From NCBI RefSeq assembly GCF_014192335.1, contig NZ_JACHXU010000001.1:476802-540801 (forward strand): a stretch of DNA of 64,000 bases, in the 5' to 3' direction. This DNA is from Aporhodopirellula rubra (GTDB taxonomy: Bacteria > Planctomycetota > Planctomycetia > Pirellulales > Pirellulaceae). Numbering within the stretch: the first letter of the stretch is position 1; the number at the start of each line of letters is the position of its first letter. Below are positions 56,153 to 64,000 of this stretch, piece by piece. Under the pieces are notes generated by a model that worked only from the letters and a program-made list of their open reading frames with translations, did no database searches and was not told where the DNA came from. The translations under genes and the position numbers were made by a program.

Positions 56153-56637
56153 GCCTCACGGCAGGTTCTTAACACGAGACGTTTTCGTCGAGTGTCATAA
56201 ACCACACACCCATGGACGTGGATCGAGAGAGGGAAACCTGATTTCGATTTCCAAACACGTCCAATTTTGATTCAAGCGACAACGGGATGAGTTTTCCAAA
56301 CTCGTCCCGTTTTTCGTTGGCTCACCGAAAGACACTTCCGCTGCGAGAGACGACCGTCGTCTGTCGTGATCGGGCTTCGCTGCAAGCTTGAATGCATCGC
56401 CAAACATGACGTGAGCAACAGTGCGAAAACGAAACACCGGCGATGGACCAGTCCCGGCTGGGTCGACGAATGCTCTGGCTCGCGGTGCACGTGCGGGCGT
56501 GCGAGTGAGTCAGAACATCCGTCCCAGGACGTGTCCACCGCCGGTGTGGAGTTTTCGTGTCGGTACTGCCTCAAAGCGATCGCGGCAAAGCGTTTGGCGG
56601 GCGTACGTCCGCTGGCAGACCGATCAGATGGCGTTGA
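56153..56637. other. Intergenic region after the RRM gene
   Basis: About 485 bp between convergent genes. It contains the RRM terminator at 56281-56314. Open frames through the rest show no recognisable domain. Confidence 0.5.
56281..56314 (+). terminator. Intrinsic terminator of the RRM gene
   Basis: AACGGGATGAGTTT and AAACTCGTCCCGTT form a 14-bp stem with one G-T pair and a TCC loop, followed by TTTT. It lies about 130 bases after the stop codon of the RRM gene. Confidence 0.85.
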
Positions 56638-58164
56638 TTAACGCCGCGTCGTCGAAGGTTGGACGGCGAGTTTCATGTGTCCGTAGAGCGTTTGATCTCG
56701 ACGCACGATATAGAACTTGGCGTTGGGGCCTTGGCGAATCTCAGGATGCTGAAGGATCTCAGCGAGATCTGCGAGGCTCGATGTTTGCCAGGAGTGGATG
56801 CCCAACAGCACGTCGCCGACTCGGATGCTCTGTTCGTCAGCGGCCGAACCGGGGCGGACGTCGGTGATCACCAAACCGCCGCGATAGTTCGTTTGCATCT
56901 GACTGTTCATTCGGCGTGTGAACGAGTCACCTGCGGGACGAACGGCAACTCCAATCACCTGCCATGCGAGTGACGCGACAGGATCGGCTGATCCGGTCGA
57001 GGAAGGCACCGTGGCGACGAACGTTTCATAGGTTTCGTTACCGCGTTGGAACTCCACTCGAAGGTTCTCGCCCGGTGATGCATCGAGAACGGAAAGGGCA
57101 TATTGCAAGGGGGTGTTGATCTTGTCGTTGTCGACTTTGATAATCCGGTCACCCGCTTTCAGTCCGCCACGTTGAGCGGAGCCGCCGTCGATCAGGTCGA
57201 CCACTTGGAACCCGCCTTCTTGAACCGATTTGCCTTGCAGGCCGATCACGAATCGACGGTCATTGTGACGGACGATCATTTCGGTCACGGTGTCGAGCAC
57301 TTGGTCGATCGGAATGGCGAACGCGATTTGCTGGGCTCCGACACGGACGGCGACGTTGACACCGATGATTTCGCCATCGATGTTCAGCAACGGACCACCC
57401 GAGTTGCCCGGATTGATCCCGGCACTGGTTTGAATCAGATCGCGATAACTCTGTGTTTCGTTCACGGGGATATCACGATGCAGTGCACTGACGATCCCAA
57501 CGGTACTCGTATGGACATACCCAAAGGCGTTGCCGATTGCGATCACAGGTTCCCCGACCATGAGATCGTTGCTGTGTCCTCGTGGGATGGTTTGGAACGG
57601 ACCGGCCCCGCGGAGTTTCACGAGTGCGAGGTCGTTGCTCGGGTCCGAGGCGATGAGGTCCGCCGTCGTCGTCGAGCCGTCGTGCAGAGTGACGTTGATT
57701 TCGTAAACGTCTTCGACGACGTGATAGTTCGTTACGACGTATCCACGAGGATCAATGACAACGCCTGTCCCCATGCCGTTGACTTGGCGGGCGACGTCGT
57801 TGGAGGATCCCGCCATCGAAGCGGCAGTTTGCCGGATCGTTTTTTGGCCGTGCAGATTGACGACCGACGGGGCCGCACGGCGAATCGCAGTGACGGTCGG
57901 TGTTTCACGTAGCGATCGACGGCTGCCGCTGAGCGAGCCATGGTCGGTGGCTGCGTTACGATAGCTGGTTGCGGCTACCGATTGCAAATCCTCCGCCGAT
58001 GAGAGCGGGGCATTCGCCACGCCCATCGCCGCGATCACGACCACAGCGATCCCCCAAACCCAAGCGTTTCGGACCCCCGAAGGGATTCGAGCCTGAGTGA
58101 ATTGGAGAGCCCTTGTCGCCGAAACGGGGAGACAGGTATCGATATTCTGATAATAAAAACGCAT
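56638..58164 (-). CDS. HtrA/DegP-like serine protease with two PDZ domains
   Basis: This 508-residue protein has an N-terminal membrane or signal segment (about 35-55), a trypsin-like domain and two PDZ domains. The catalytic triad is visible as NYHVVED (His, about 147), SNDLALVKL (Asp, about 178) and PGNSGGPLL (Ser, about 255). PDZ1 (about 310-395) begins with GLQGKSV, and PDZ2 (about 415-505) contains GLVITDVRPGSAADEQSIRVGD. It should degrade or refold envelope proteins. ATG 58164 is preferred over 58290, which would add an Arg-rich stretch. The gene is transcribed alone. Confidence 0.92.
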   Translation of the reverse strand: MRFYYQNIDTCLPVSATRALQFTQARIPSGVRNAWVWGIAVVVIAAMGVANAPLSSAEDLQSVAATSYRNAATDHGSLSGSRRSLRETPTVTAIRRAAPSVVNLHGQKTIRQTAASMAGSSNDVARQVNGMGTGVVIDPRGYVVTNYHVVEDVYEINVTLHDGSTTTADLIASDPSNDLALVKLRGAGPFQTIPRGHSNDLMVGEPVIAIGNAFGYVHTSTVGIVSALHRDIPVNETQSYRDLIQTSAGINPGNSGGPLLNIDGEIIGVNVAVRVGAQQIAFAIPIDQVLDTVTEMIVRHNDRRFVIGLQGKSVQEGGFQVVDLIDGGSAQRGGLKAGDRIIKVDNDKINTPLQYALSVLDASPGENLRVEFQRGNETYETFVATVPSSTGSADPVASLAWQVIGVAVRPAGDSFTRRMNSQMQTNYRGGLVITDVRPGSAADEQSIRVGDVLLGIHSWQTSSLADLAEILQHPEIRQGPNAKFYIVRRDQTLYGHMKLAVQPSTTRR

Positions 58165-58530
58165 GTATCCCCGCACCCACCGAGCCGACCGAAGAAAACG
58201 GAAGCCGCGTGCCAGCCGGAGTGACCGGCACAAGGGGTAGCATCGGACATTCACGCTCGATCGCTTGATCACGCATAACCCGCCCCGCAAGGTTTACCAC
58301 GCCGCCTGCCCAAGCCCGGTTAGGTAAGATGGGAGGCTCCGTCAAAAGGTGACGGTCGCTCCTTTTTCGGGGGCCATTGAGAGCGTTTGAGCGATAGAAA
58401 ACCGATCAAAAAATGAAAGCTCTCTCAAGTCCTGGGTGAATTCGCGTTGCAGGCTCGACAATCGTCGAAGGAAGGCTCAATCGGCGCCACATTGTACGAT
58501 TGTCGTACGTTGTGTTGGCGTGTTCTGGTT
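58165..58530. other. Intergenic region between the RlmN and HtrA genes
   Basis: About 365 bp. An inverted repeat GTACGA-ttg-TCGTAC (58494-58508) lies 23 bp after the rlmN stop codon. The HtrA promoter must be in the left half of the gap. No gene was recognised. Confidence 0.45.
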
Positions 58531-59613
58531 TCACGCGGTGGGGCTGTGGCGTGCCACGTTTGCATTGAGCCGCAACGCGTAGGTTCGGTTTTCTTTACGG
58601 ACCAGTTGCCCACACGCGGCATCGATGTCACGACCGAGTGAATAGCGAACCGTGGTCTTCACGCCGAGCCCCTTCATCGCCCTGGCGAAGTCCGCGATCG
58701 CGTCTGGTTCGGTGCCCGCCAAATGCGGAGCGTCTTCGATCGGGTTGTACGGGATTAGATTCAGGTGAACGTTCAATCCGTCGAGCCATTTCGCTAAACG
58801 ATCGCGGTCGATCACCGAATCGTTGACGTCGCGAAGCATCAGGTATTCGATCATGACCTCATGGCTTTGAATTTCATTGCACCGCTGAATCGTGGTTCGT
58901 AGTTGGTCGAGTGGATAACGTCGGGCGAGAGGAATGATTTTCTCGCGGGTCGATTGATCGGCACTGTGCAGACTCAGTGCGAGGTTGACTTTGGGAAATC
59001 GCCCTGCCATCTGAATCATCGCGTCAGATACACCGACGGTCGAAACAAGAATGCGTGAGGGAGAACGGTTGAAGTGGTCCGGGGCGGTGAGCACCTCGAT
59101 CGTTTTGTGAAGTTGGGATTCGTTGTGAAACGGTTCGCCCATTCCCATGAACACAATGTTGTCGAGGCTGCCATCCTCGGAGGCGAGTAACTGACCGGCC
59201 TGCAGGACTTGGTCGAGAATTTCGGTGTAGTCGAGATTCTTGGCGATGCCCATTTTGCCCGTCGCGCAGAAGTCGCACGCGGCCGCGCACCCGACTTGGC
59301 TGGACACACACAAGGTGGTGCGTCCGGTCGCGATACGCAGAATCACCGATTCGATCAACATGCCCGCTTCGGTGCGGAACAGCAGTTTGGTCGCACCGTC
59401 GAGGTCGGAGTCAAACCGACGATACTGCTGCAGCACATGGCACCGGAGTGAATCCCGAAGGGGGAAATTTGACGTGGCGTCTTCGTCCGACCGAAACTGT
59501 TTGAATAAACGATTTCGCAGCGTGCGTACGTATTCCGGGTCGAGTCGGTGTTGTTGGCGTAGCTGTTCGATCGCGTCGGAATCGAATGGAGAAATCGGTT
59601 CGGTCACGTTCAA
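58531..59613 (-). CDS. rlmN: 23S rRNA (adenine2503-C2)-methyltransferase RlmN
   Basis: This 360-residue radical-SAM enzyme methylates C2 of A2503 in 23S rRNA and of A37 in some tRNAs. The cluster motif CAAACDFC (Cys109, 113, 116) binds the 4Fe-4S cluster, and the methyl-carrying Cys is seen near residue 338 in GRDIDAACGQL. Family motifs VSSQVGC, MGMGEPFHN, STVG and LALSLHSADQ are present. Cfr-like proteins share this pattern, but the overall context and C-terminus favour RlmN. Confidence 0.9.
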   Translation of the reverse strand: MNVTEPISPFDSDAIEQLRQQHRLDPEYVRTLRNRLFKQFRSDEDATSNFPLRDSLRCHVLQQYRRFDSDLDGATKLLFRTEAGMLIESVILRIATGRTTLCVSSQVGCAAACDFCATGKMGIAKNLDYTEILDQVLQAGQLLASEDGSLDNIVFMGMGEPFHNESQLHKTIEVLTAPDHFNRSPSRILVSTVGVSDAMIQMAGRFPKVNLALSLHSADQSTREKIIPLARRYPLDQLRTTIQRCNEIQSHEVMIEYLMLRDVNDSVIDRDRLAKWLDGLNVHLNLIPYNPIEDAPHLAGTEPDAIADFARAMKGLGVKTTVRYSLGRDIDAACGQLVRKENRTYALRLNANVARHSPTA

Positions 59614-59756
59614 TGCGGTGGGGGCTTCGGTATGGGATCTTGGGGAGCGGTGATCGTGGCAAAAACGTGTTCACCATGCCGGCGCTGAATTGCCGGCATG
59701 GTTGCGTCGACCTTCATGGCGGTCGAAGGTTGAGTGTTTCGGTGCAGCCGGGGCAC

Positions 59757-61316
59757 TCACGGCGAGTCCTGCAAGAGAGCCGCTGTTAGCGAGGCCACCA
59801 ATGGCAACATCTGTTGCTGTTGTTGCAGAACCGCGTATGCCCGCCGGCCGGTCAAACCGTGGTGATCGACGTGCTCGAGTTCCGACGCTAATGCCTGCCA
59901 CGCTAGGGCCAACTGCGAGGCGGGACGTTGCAGCCGTTCGTAGGGTTGGCCGGCTTCGAGGTGCGAGTGAATCGAACGCGCCGCTTCGTAGAGATCATGT
60001 GCATGATCAACGAGTGAACGTGCGTAGTCGTCGGGACGCAGGTAGTGTTGCAGCCGTTTCATGTCGGCATAAAAGTACTCCGCGATGCCTTCGAGGGCAG
60101 CAGCATCGGACATCCATTTTTCACGAACCATTTCGGGAATGCCGACCGGTGGCAATCCGCTCGGTGGTGGCGCCATCCACAGCAACGCGTAGGTTTCATC
60201 ACCGCACTGAGTTACGCGGGCGAGTCGTCGGTCGAGTATGGGGTCATGGTACCGGGCGATCGACTCAGCAAATGGTCGCCAACGGGCAACGAAGTTCGTG
60301 AAGTTGGTGACGATCTCGTCGTAGGACAACGACGGTAAGTGGTCGGCTTCTTCCAAGATGGCTTGACGTAGCAAACGTGCCTCATGAGTGAGCTCGCGCG
60401 ATCGGTCGCTCGGCATGCGTGCGTCGGGTAAATCGTCGATGAGAGTTTGGATGTAAGTCGCCGCGATTACCATTTGGTCGTGTAACCCATGACGATCGAA
60501 TTGCGGTGCGATCTCGCAAATTCCCGCGAGCGTTCGGCACGTCGCGTCACAGCGTGCGATCTGCCTCCTCATCGTTTGATCGCGATCGGGAACCGAACGC
60601 AATCGAAAGGACACCTCACGATAGCGTTGGTCGATTCCGCGATACGCGGGAACGAGCGGAGCCAGCGATGATGACGCTTCGGCTTGTGAGATGAGTGCGC
60701 CCACTTCGGCGCGAAGTTGGTAGAGCTCTGGTAATTGTGCGCGGAAGTCACGGTTGGATCGCGCGGCCGATTGGACGGTTTGCATGAGCTGAGTTAGCTC
60801 ATTTTGAAACTGCGTCAACGTCAGGTCGAGCTCATGCACGTCGTGTGGATGGGGATCAACGCGTGAGGGCGGTCGTCGTCCGTATCGCGAGTCTTGGGGG
60901 CGTCCGAAGCCGGATGCGTCGTCGGAGGGCCGAGCCGGATCGCGACGTGTGTCGGGTTGCCGCGGGCGTGAGGGTTCACGCGGTGGGGTAACTTGTGGCG
61001 ACGGCGACGTTGGACGCGGTTGGCCTTTGGCCGGGCCGAGAGGGCCCGCAGGGAATCCACCGGTTGTATCGGAGGGTTTGTCGCGAGGCTGAGGGGCCGG
61101 GGTGGGTGTGTCGGGTTGTCCCGTCCGTTCACGAGCTTCTCGCATTTGTTTTTCGGCGATCGAGCGAAACAGGCTCTCGAGAAATGAGCCGTTCTGTGCC
61201 ATGGCGGTCGATACGGACAAGCTCGACAAACCGAACAGAACGACCATTCCGATTCGTCGGTAAAACCGAGCGTCTGGCGAGAGAAGTCGCAGATGACGCA
61301 AAGGATGTCGAAACAT
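59757..61316 (-). CDS. Exported helical protein of unknown function
   Basis: This 519-residue protein has a signal peptide (about 22-41, ending TAMAQNG), a Pro/Arg/Asp-rich low-complexity region (about 55-165) and a long C-terminal helical region with many Leu, Arg and His. No enzyme motif was recognised. It is divergent from the PilM-PilN fusion gene with a 179-bp shared upstream gap, so it could be an accessory protein of the same system, but this is only context. Confidence 0.75.
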   Translation of the reverse strand: MFRHPLRHLRLLSPDARFYRRIGMVVLFGLSSLSVSTAMAQNGSFLESLFRSIAEKQMREARERTGQPDTPTPAPQPRDKPSDTTGGFPAGPLGPAKGQPRPTSPSPQVTPPREPSRPRQPDTRRDPARPSDDASGFGRPQDSRYGRRPPSRVDPHPHDVHELDLTLTQFQNELTQLMQTVQSAARSNRDFRAQLPELYQLRAEVGALISQAEASSSLAPLVPAYRGIDQRYREVSFRLRSVPDRDQTMRRQIARCDATCRTLAGICEIAPQFDRHGLHDQMVIAATYIQTLIDDLPDARMPSDRSRELTHEARLLRQAILEEADHLPSLSYDEIVTNFTNFVARWRPFAESIARYHDPILDRRLARVTQCGDETYALLWMAPPPSGLPPVGIPEMVREKWMSDAAALEGIAEYFYADMKRLQHYLRPDDYARSLVDHAHDLYEAARSIHSHLEAGQPYERLQRPASQLALAWQALASELEHVDHHGLTGRRAYAVLQQQQQMLPLVASLTAALLQDSP

Positions 61317-61495
61317 AATTAAGCAACCCGCGGGAACGTGGAGGAATAAGGCAAGCGTCAGTGTATCACGTTCACCGCCCGAATTTCATGCGAACAAAAT
61401 CGACGCGAAGGAATTTCACGTTGCCGAGACTCCTCGTTGAACCGGTATGAGTTTGGCGAAGAGTCGCGGTTTCGATACTCGTTAATGACGCACCG

Positions 61496-63142
61496 ATGCT
61501 CTCGTCTCTTTCTCCATTTCAACAACGCAGCGCGGGGCCCGAACTCGGGCAAAACCGCCGGTTTGCCTTTCGGATCGAATGCGACCGCGTGATCTTAGTC
61601 ATCGCGACGTGCTGTGAGAATGAACCGGTCGATGTTCAAGTTGACTACATCCGACTGACCGCTCAACCGGACAGCATGTCCGAGGAAATTGAAAGCGGAG
61701 AGTTCGGCGATGAGACGCTCGATAACGCGGCGCCGACGAGTCGTTCTGCACGTGAGCCGCAAACGGCTCGGATGAATTTTGACTGGATGCTCGGCGACGG
61801 TTGGAAACGTCTGCGGGATGCGATCGATACGCTCGCGACTCGGCACAAAATCGGTGGCGAGAGTGTTGCCGTTTCTCTGACCGGTGACTTTTGTGTGACC
61901 CGAATTTCGACGGGCACTGTGGATGACGTGGAGCAAAAACTCGGTGCACTCGCCGGTCGGATACCGCGATATTTGCAACTCGGCCCAGGCGGGAAATTGA
62001 TCGGTCAGGTTCGCGAGACGCTGAGCCCCGGGATCGATCATGCGTTGACCGCCGTCGGCAACTTCACCCGGCTGAATGCACTTTATGAAGCCTTCGTGAG
62101 TTGTCATGTCGATGTGGCATGGATCGAACCGTCGCTCGTCAGTATGGCGAGGATGGTGGGGATGCTTGGAATCGATAGCGAGAAGCCGGTTCTGATCGCC
62201 GACTCATTCGGGCAATCCTGGGAAGTCGGCATCACGCACCAAGGTCGTTTGTTGTTGGATTACCGTCCCGCGGCGGCTCACGACGCACAAACCTTCGCAA
62301 TCGCGATCGACCAGCACCTCGCTCGGCTGCGCCGCTTTTGTCAACGTCACCGCGGAATGACGCAGAGTGAATTGAGCGATCTCTACGTCGGAGGTCCGCC
62401 GGAAAAAGTTGACACGGTGATCACTCATTTCGGGCCAACCGCCAGCCTCAGTGCGAAACTATTTCAGTTACCCGAATCGTGCGTGTCGGTTCGTGTTCCC
62501 AAAGAGATCGAGTCGGACGCGATCGCCGCATTCGCGGCCATCTTGCCGTTAACTCAACCGGATTTTGTTCAGAACCCGCCGGACCTTCTGCAAACGATCC
62601 GCCGTGATCGGGCGCAGTCAAAAATCGTTCGGGCTGTGTTAACGGTTTGGCCGATCGCGGTTGCGGCGGTTCTCTTGATGACTGCGTCGTTGTGGGTTGG
62701 TTCGTTACGAGATGAAGCGGAGCAGAAACACCAGCAACGTCAATTTGTTGAAGTACAGATGCGGGCAACCCAGGCCCGCATGGCGTCGTTGCAATCGGAC
62801 CGACGTTGGGTTCAACACCTCGGCCGTATCGAGCAGCAAACCGTGTCGCCGCCGATCGTTGACTTGACCACTCAAATTACGCAGTGTCTGCCACCACAGG
62901 CAGCATTGACGTCAATTCGATTTGATGTCGAACACAACATTATGTTGACGGGAAAGACGTCTAACGAAGCGGAAATATACGAGATCGTGGGCTACCTGCG
63001 GCGAATCACCGGGATCAATCAAGTCGCATTGTTAGCGACGACCAGTGGTGTCGTGCAGGGCGAGTCCCAGTTCGAAATGCGGTTGTCTTGGTTACCCGAG
63101 CGTGATGTGGACGCGGAACTCGACCCGGCGCAGGAGTCGTAA
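61496..63142 (+). CDS. PilM-PilN fusion (GspL-like) protein
   Basis: A 548-residue protein. The N-terminal half (about 10-350) has an actin-like PilM/GspL pattern (ALTAVGNFTRLNALYEAFVSCHVDV, then ADSFGQSWEVGITHQGRLLLDYR). A single transmembrane helix lies at about 380-402 (VLTVWPIAVAAVLLMTASLW). The C-terminal part (403-548) looks like PilN: a coiled coil, then LTTQITQCLPPQAALTSIRFDVEHNIMLTGKTSNEAEI. In most systems PilM and PilN are separate. The next gene, one base downstream, encodes a PilO-like protein, in the usual pilMNO order. Confidence 0.82.
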   Translation: MLSSLSPFQQRSAGPELGQNRRFAFRIECDRVILVIATCCENEPVDVQVDYIRLTAQPDSMSEEIESGEFGDETLDNAAPTSRSAREPQTARMNFDWMLGDGWKRLRDAIDTLATRHKIGGESVAVSLTGDFCVTRISTGTVDDVEQKLGALAGRIPRYLQLGPGGKLIGQVRETLSPGIDHALTAVGNFTRLNALYEAFVSCHVDVAWIEPSLVSMARMVGMLGIDSEKPVLIADSFGQSWEVGITHQGRLLLDYRPAAAHDAQTFAIAIDQHLARLRRFCQRHRGMTQSELSDLYVGGPPEKVDTVITHFGPTASLSAKLFQLPESCVSVRVPKEIESDAIAAFAAILPLTQPDFVQNPPDLLQTIRRDRAQSKIVRAVLTVWPIAVAAVLLMTASLWVGSLRDEAEQKHQQRQFVEVQMRATQARMASLQSDRRWVQHLGRIEQQTVSPPIVDLTTQITQCLPPQAALTSIRFDVEHNIMLTGKTSNEAEIYEIVGYLRRITGINQVALLATTSGVVQGESQFEMRLSWLPERDVDAELDPAQES

Positions 63143-63143
63143 G

Positions 63144-63776
63144 ATGAATAAACAGAACGATCGGCTAATCAGAGCGATTGTTGCCTGTGGTAGTTTTGTC
63201 GCGTTAATCGTGATCGGGTATCCACTAGTCGATGAAGGTTATAGGCTTCGCGAAGACCATCGCGCCTTGTCGGAGCTAGAGAAAGAGTTTGAGTTATCGC
63301 AGTCGCGTGACGCTCGACTGCATCGGATCGAAACGAAACTGCACGAACAGAAGCTGCAGCTCGTCAAACAATGTGTGAATCAAAACCGCATCCCTGCGGT
63401 GCGAGATGAATTGATCGCCATGATCCGTGATTGCGGTGGTAGTTTGCGTGCTTTGGAAATCGAAGACGGACAGAAGCGACCTTGGGGAACTCAGGATGAT
63501 GATCCTCGAGTTCGTCGGTCACCCGAATTTGGAACCGAATCGGAATTCGAACTGCATTCTCACGAAGTAGCCTTGTCGGTTGTTGGACCGCTCGAGGCGG
63601 TATTGAAAATTATTAGTGTCGTTGATGATCACCACTGGTTATTGAACATTGACGCGTTGACTTTGGAGCCGGTCGCGGGAGGCGAATCGGTGCTTAGTCT
63701 CGAGATGAATATGACGTTGTTCGGATTGTTGCACGCCCCCGCACCGATCGAAGACACGTTTGCAATGATTGATTGA
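63144..63776 (+). CDS. PilO/GspM-like membrane protein
   Basis: This 210-residue protein has a short cytoplasmic start, one transmembrane helix (about 9-28), a coiled-coil segment (EDHRALSELEKEFELSQ to about 75) and a ferredoxin-like C-terminal domain with VALSVVGPLEAVLKIISVVDDHHWLLNIDALTLEP. These fit PilO, which pairs with PilN in the inner membrane of type IV pilus systems. It starts one base after the stop of the PilM-PilN gene. ATG 63144 was chosen over 63045 because the latter overlaps that gene widely. Confidence 0.82.
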   Translation: MNKQNDRLIRAIVACGSFVALIVIGYPLVDEGYRLREDHRALSELEKEFELSQSRDARLHRIETKLHEQKLQLVKQCVNQNRIPAVRDELIAMIRDCGGSLRALEIEDGQKRPWGTQDDDPRVRRSPEFGTESEFELHSHEVALSVVGPLEAVLKIISVVDDHHWLLNIDALTLEPVAGGESVLSLEMNMTLFGLLHAPAPIEDTFAMID

Positions 63777-63840
63777 ATTTGACGGTGATGGACTGCTCCG
63801 TCTGTCCCAGACCTTATCCCTCTTGATGAACTGAACGCTT

Positions 63841-64000
63841 ATGGCCACGGAAGGCATGGCGAAACGAAATGCCCGGCGACGGAAGCGGCAATTATGCTGC
63901 TTCCTGATCCTTTCGTCTGTTTTCGGCTCCGGGACTCAACGTACCGATGCGGCCGATCCTGCATCGGACCAGCCCCTCGTTTCGGTCGAGATGTCTTCGG
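63841..64000 (+). CDS. Exported protein, 3' end cut by the window (possible secretin)
   Basis: The first 53 codons are present. The N-terminus is basic (KRNARRRKRQ) and then hydrophobic (LCCFLILSSVFGSG), a signal peptide, followed by ADPASDQPLVSVEM. Start could be 63841 or ATG 63856. It follows the PilO-like gene by 64 bp on the same strand, where pilMNO clusters usually carry pilP or the secretin gene pilQ. A secretin is therefore expected, but nothing in the visible part proves it. Confidence 0.6.
   Translation, partial: MATEGMAKRNARRRKRQLCCFLILSSVFGSGTQRTDAADPASDQPLVSVEMSS

Noticed and set aside
1..64000. tRNA, rRNA or insertion-sequence transposase genes
   Set aside because: No cloverleaf T-arm pattern, rRNA core or transposase DDE motif was recognised by eye. 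A tRNA or IS search program could still reveal one.

Overview
The window looks like the chromosome of a planctomycete, most probably a Rhodopirellula-like member of the Pirellulaceae. The reasons are a DUF1559 protein with a prepilin-type N-terminus, very long pseudopilins, a Ser/Thr kinase with a long disordered N-terminus and a DFN motif, many GTG starts with weak Shine-Dalgarno sites, and about 50-60% GC. No rRNA, tRNA, phage, transposase or CRISPR locus was recognised.

Layout. 1-990: a PD-(D/E)XK-like GxxExxY gene inside an array of palindromic repeats. 990-5799: an NtrC-type sigma-54 activator and its histidine kinase, divergent from a DUF1559 prepilin-like gene that has a good sigma-54 promoter match. 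5895-8782: a YheT-type hydrolase, then thpR and tsaD. 8797-9587: a second palindromic array. 9800-10495: a secreted intradiol dioxygenase-like protein. 10651-30572: a minus-strand type IV pilus/type II secretion cluster holding five pseudopilin-like genes (one of about 1,728 residues), GspF, two GspE/PilB ATPases and PilT. A four-helix-bundle gene flanked by inverted hexamer repeats lies inside this cluster. 30736-31734: a third palindromic array of ten units. 31868-43623: glycerate kinase, a Ser/Thr kinase, a histone H1-like protein, an M50 protease, a prolyl oligopeptidase, a DUF4430 lipoprotein, thymidine kinase, and a membrane protein coupled to a methyltransferase. 43845-48235: a small membrane protein, leuB, cdsA, an FMN reductase and a glycosyltransferase. 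48269-59613: a TIGR03790-like secreted protein, an ABC exporter pair, an MFS exporter, a DUF2780-like protein, a glycine-rich RRM protein, an HtrA protease and RlmN. 59757-64000: a secreted protein divergent from a PilM-PilN fusion, a PilO-like protein and a truncated exported protein that could be the secretin.

How the genes fit together. The pilus/secretion machine is split between the 10.6-30.6 kb cluster and the 61.5-64 kb end. Its regulation may be linked to the kinase/NtrC pair and the sigma-54 site near 4.6 kb. The most unusual content is repetitive DNA: 72-bp palindromes built from three ACGAA-core modules per arm, repeated about every 105-107 bp at three places, one of which encloses a nuclease-fold gene. 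There is also a second small-gene cassette with its own inverted hexamers, and two heptamer tracts lying against stop codons. All coordinates were read by eye. No similarity search was possible.
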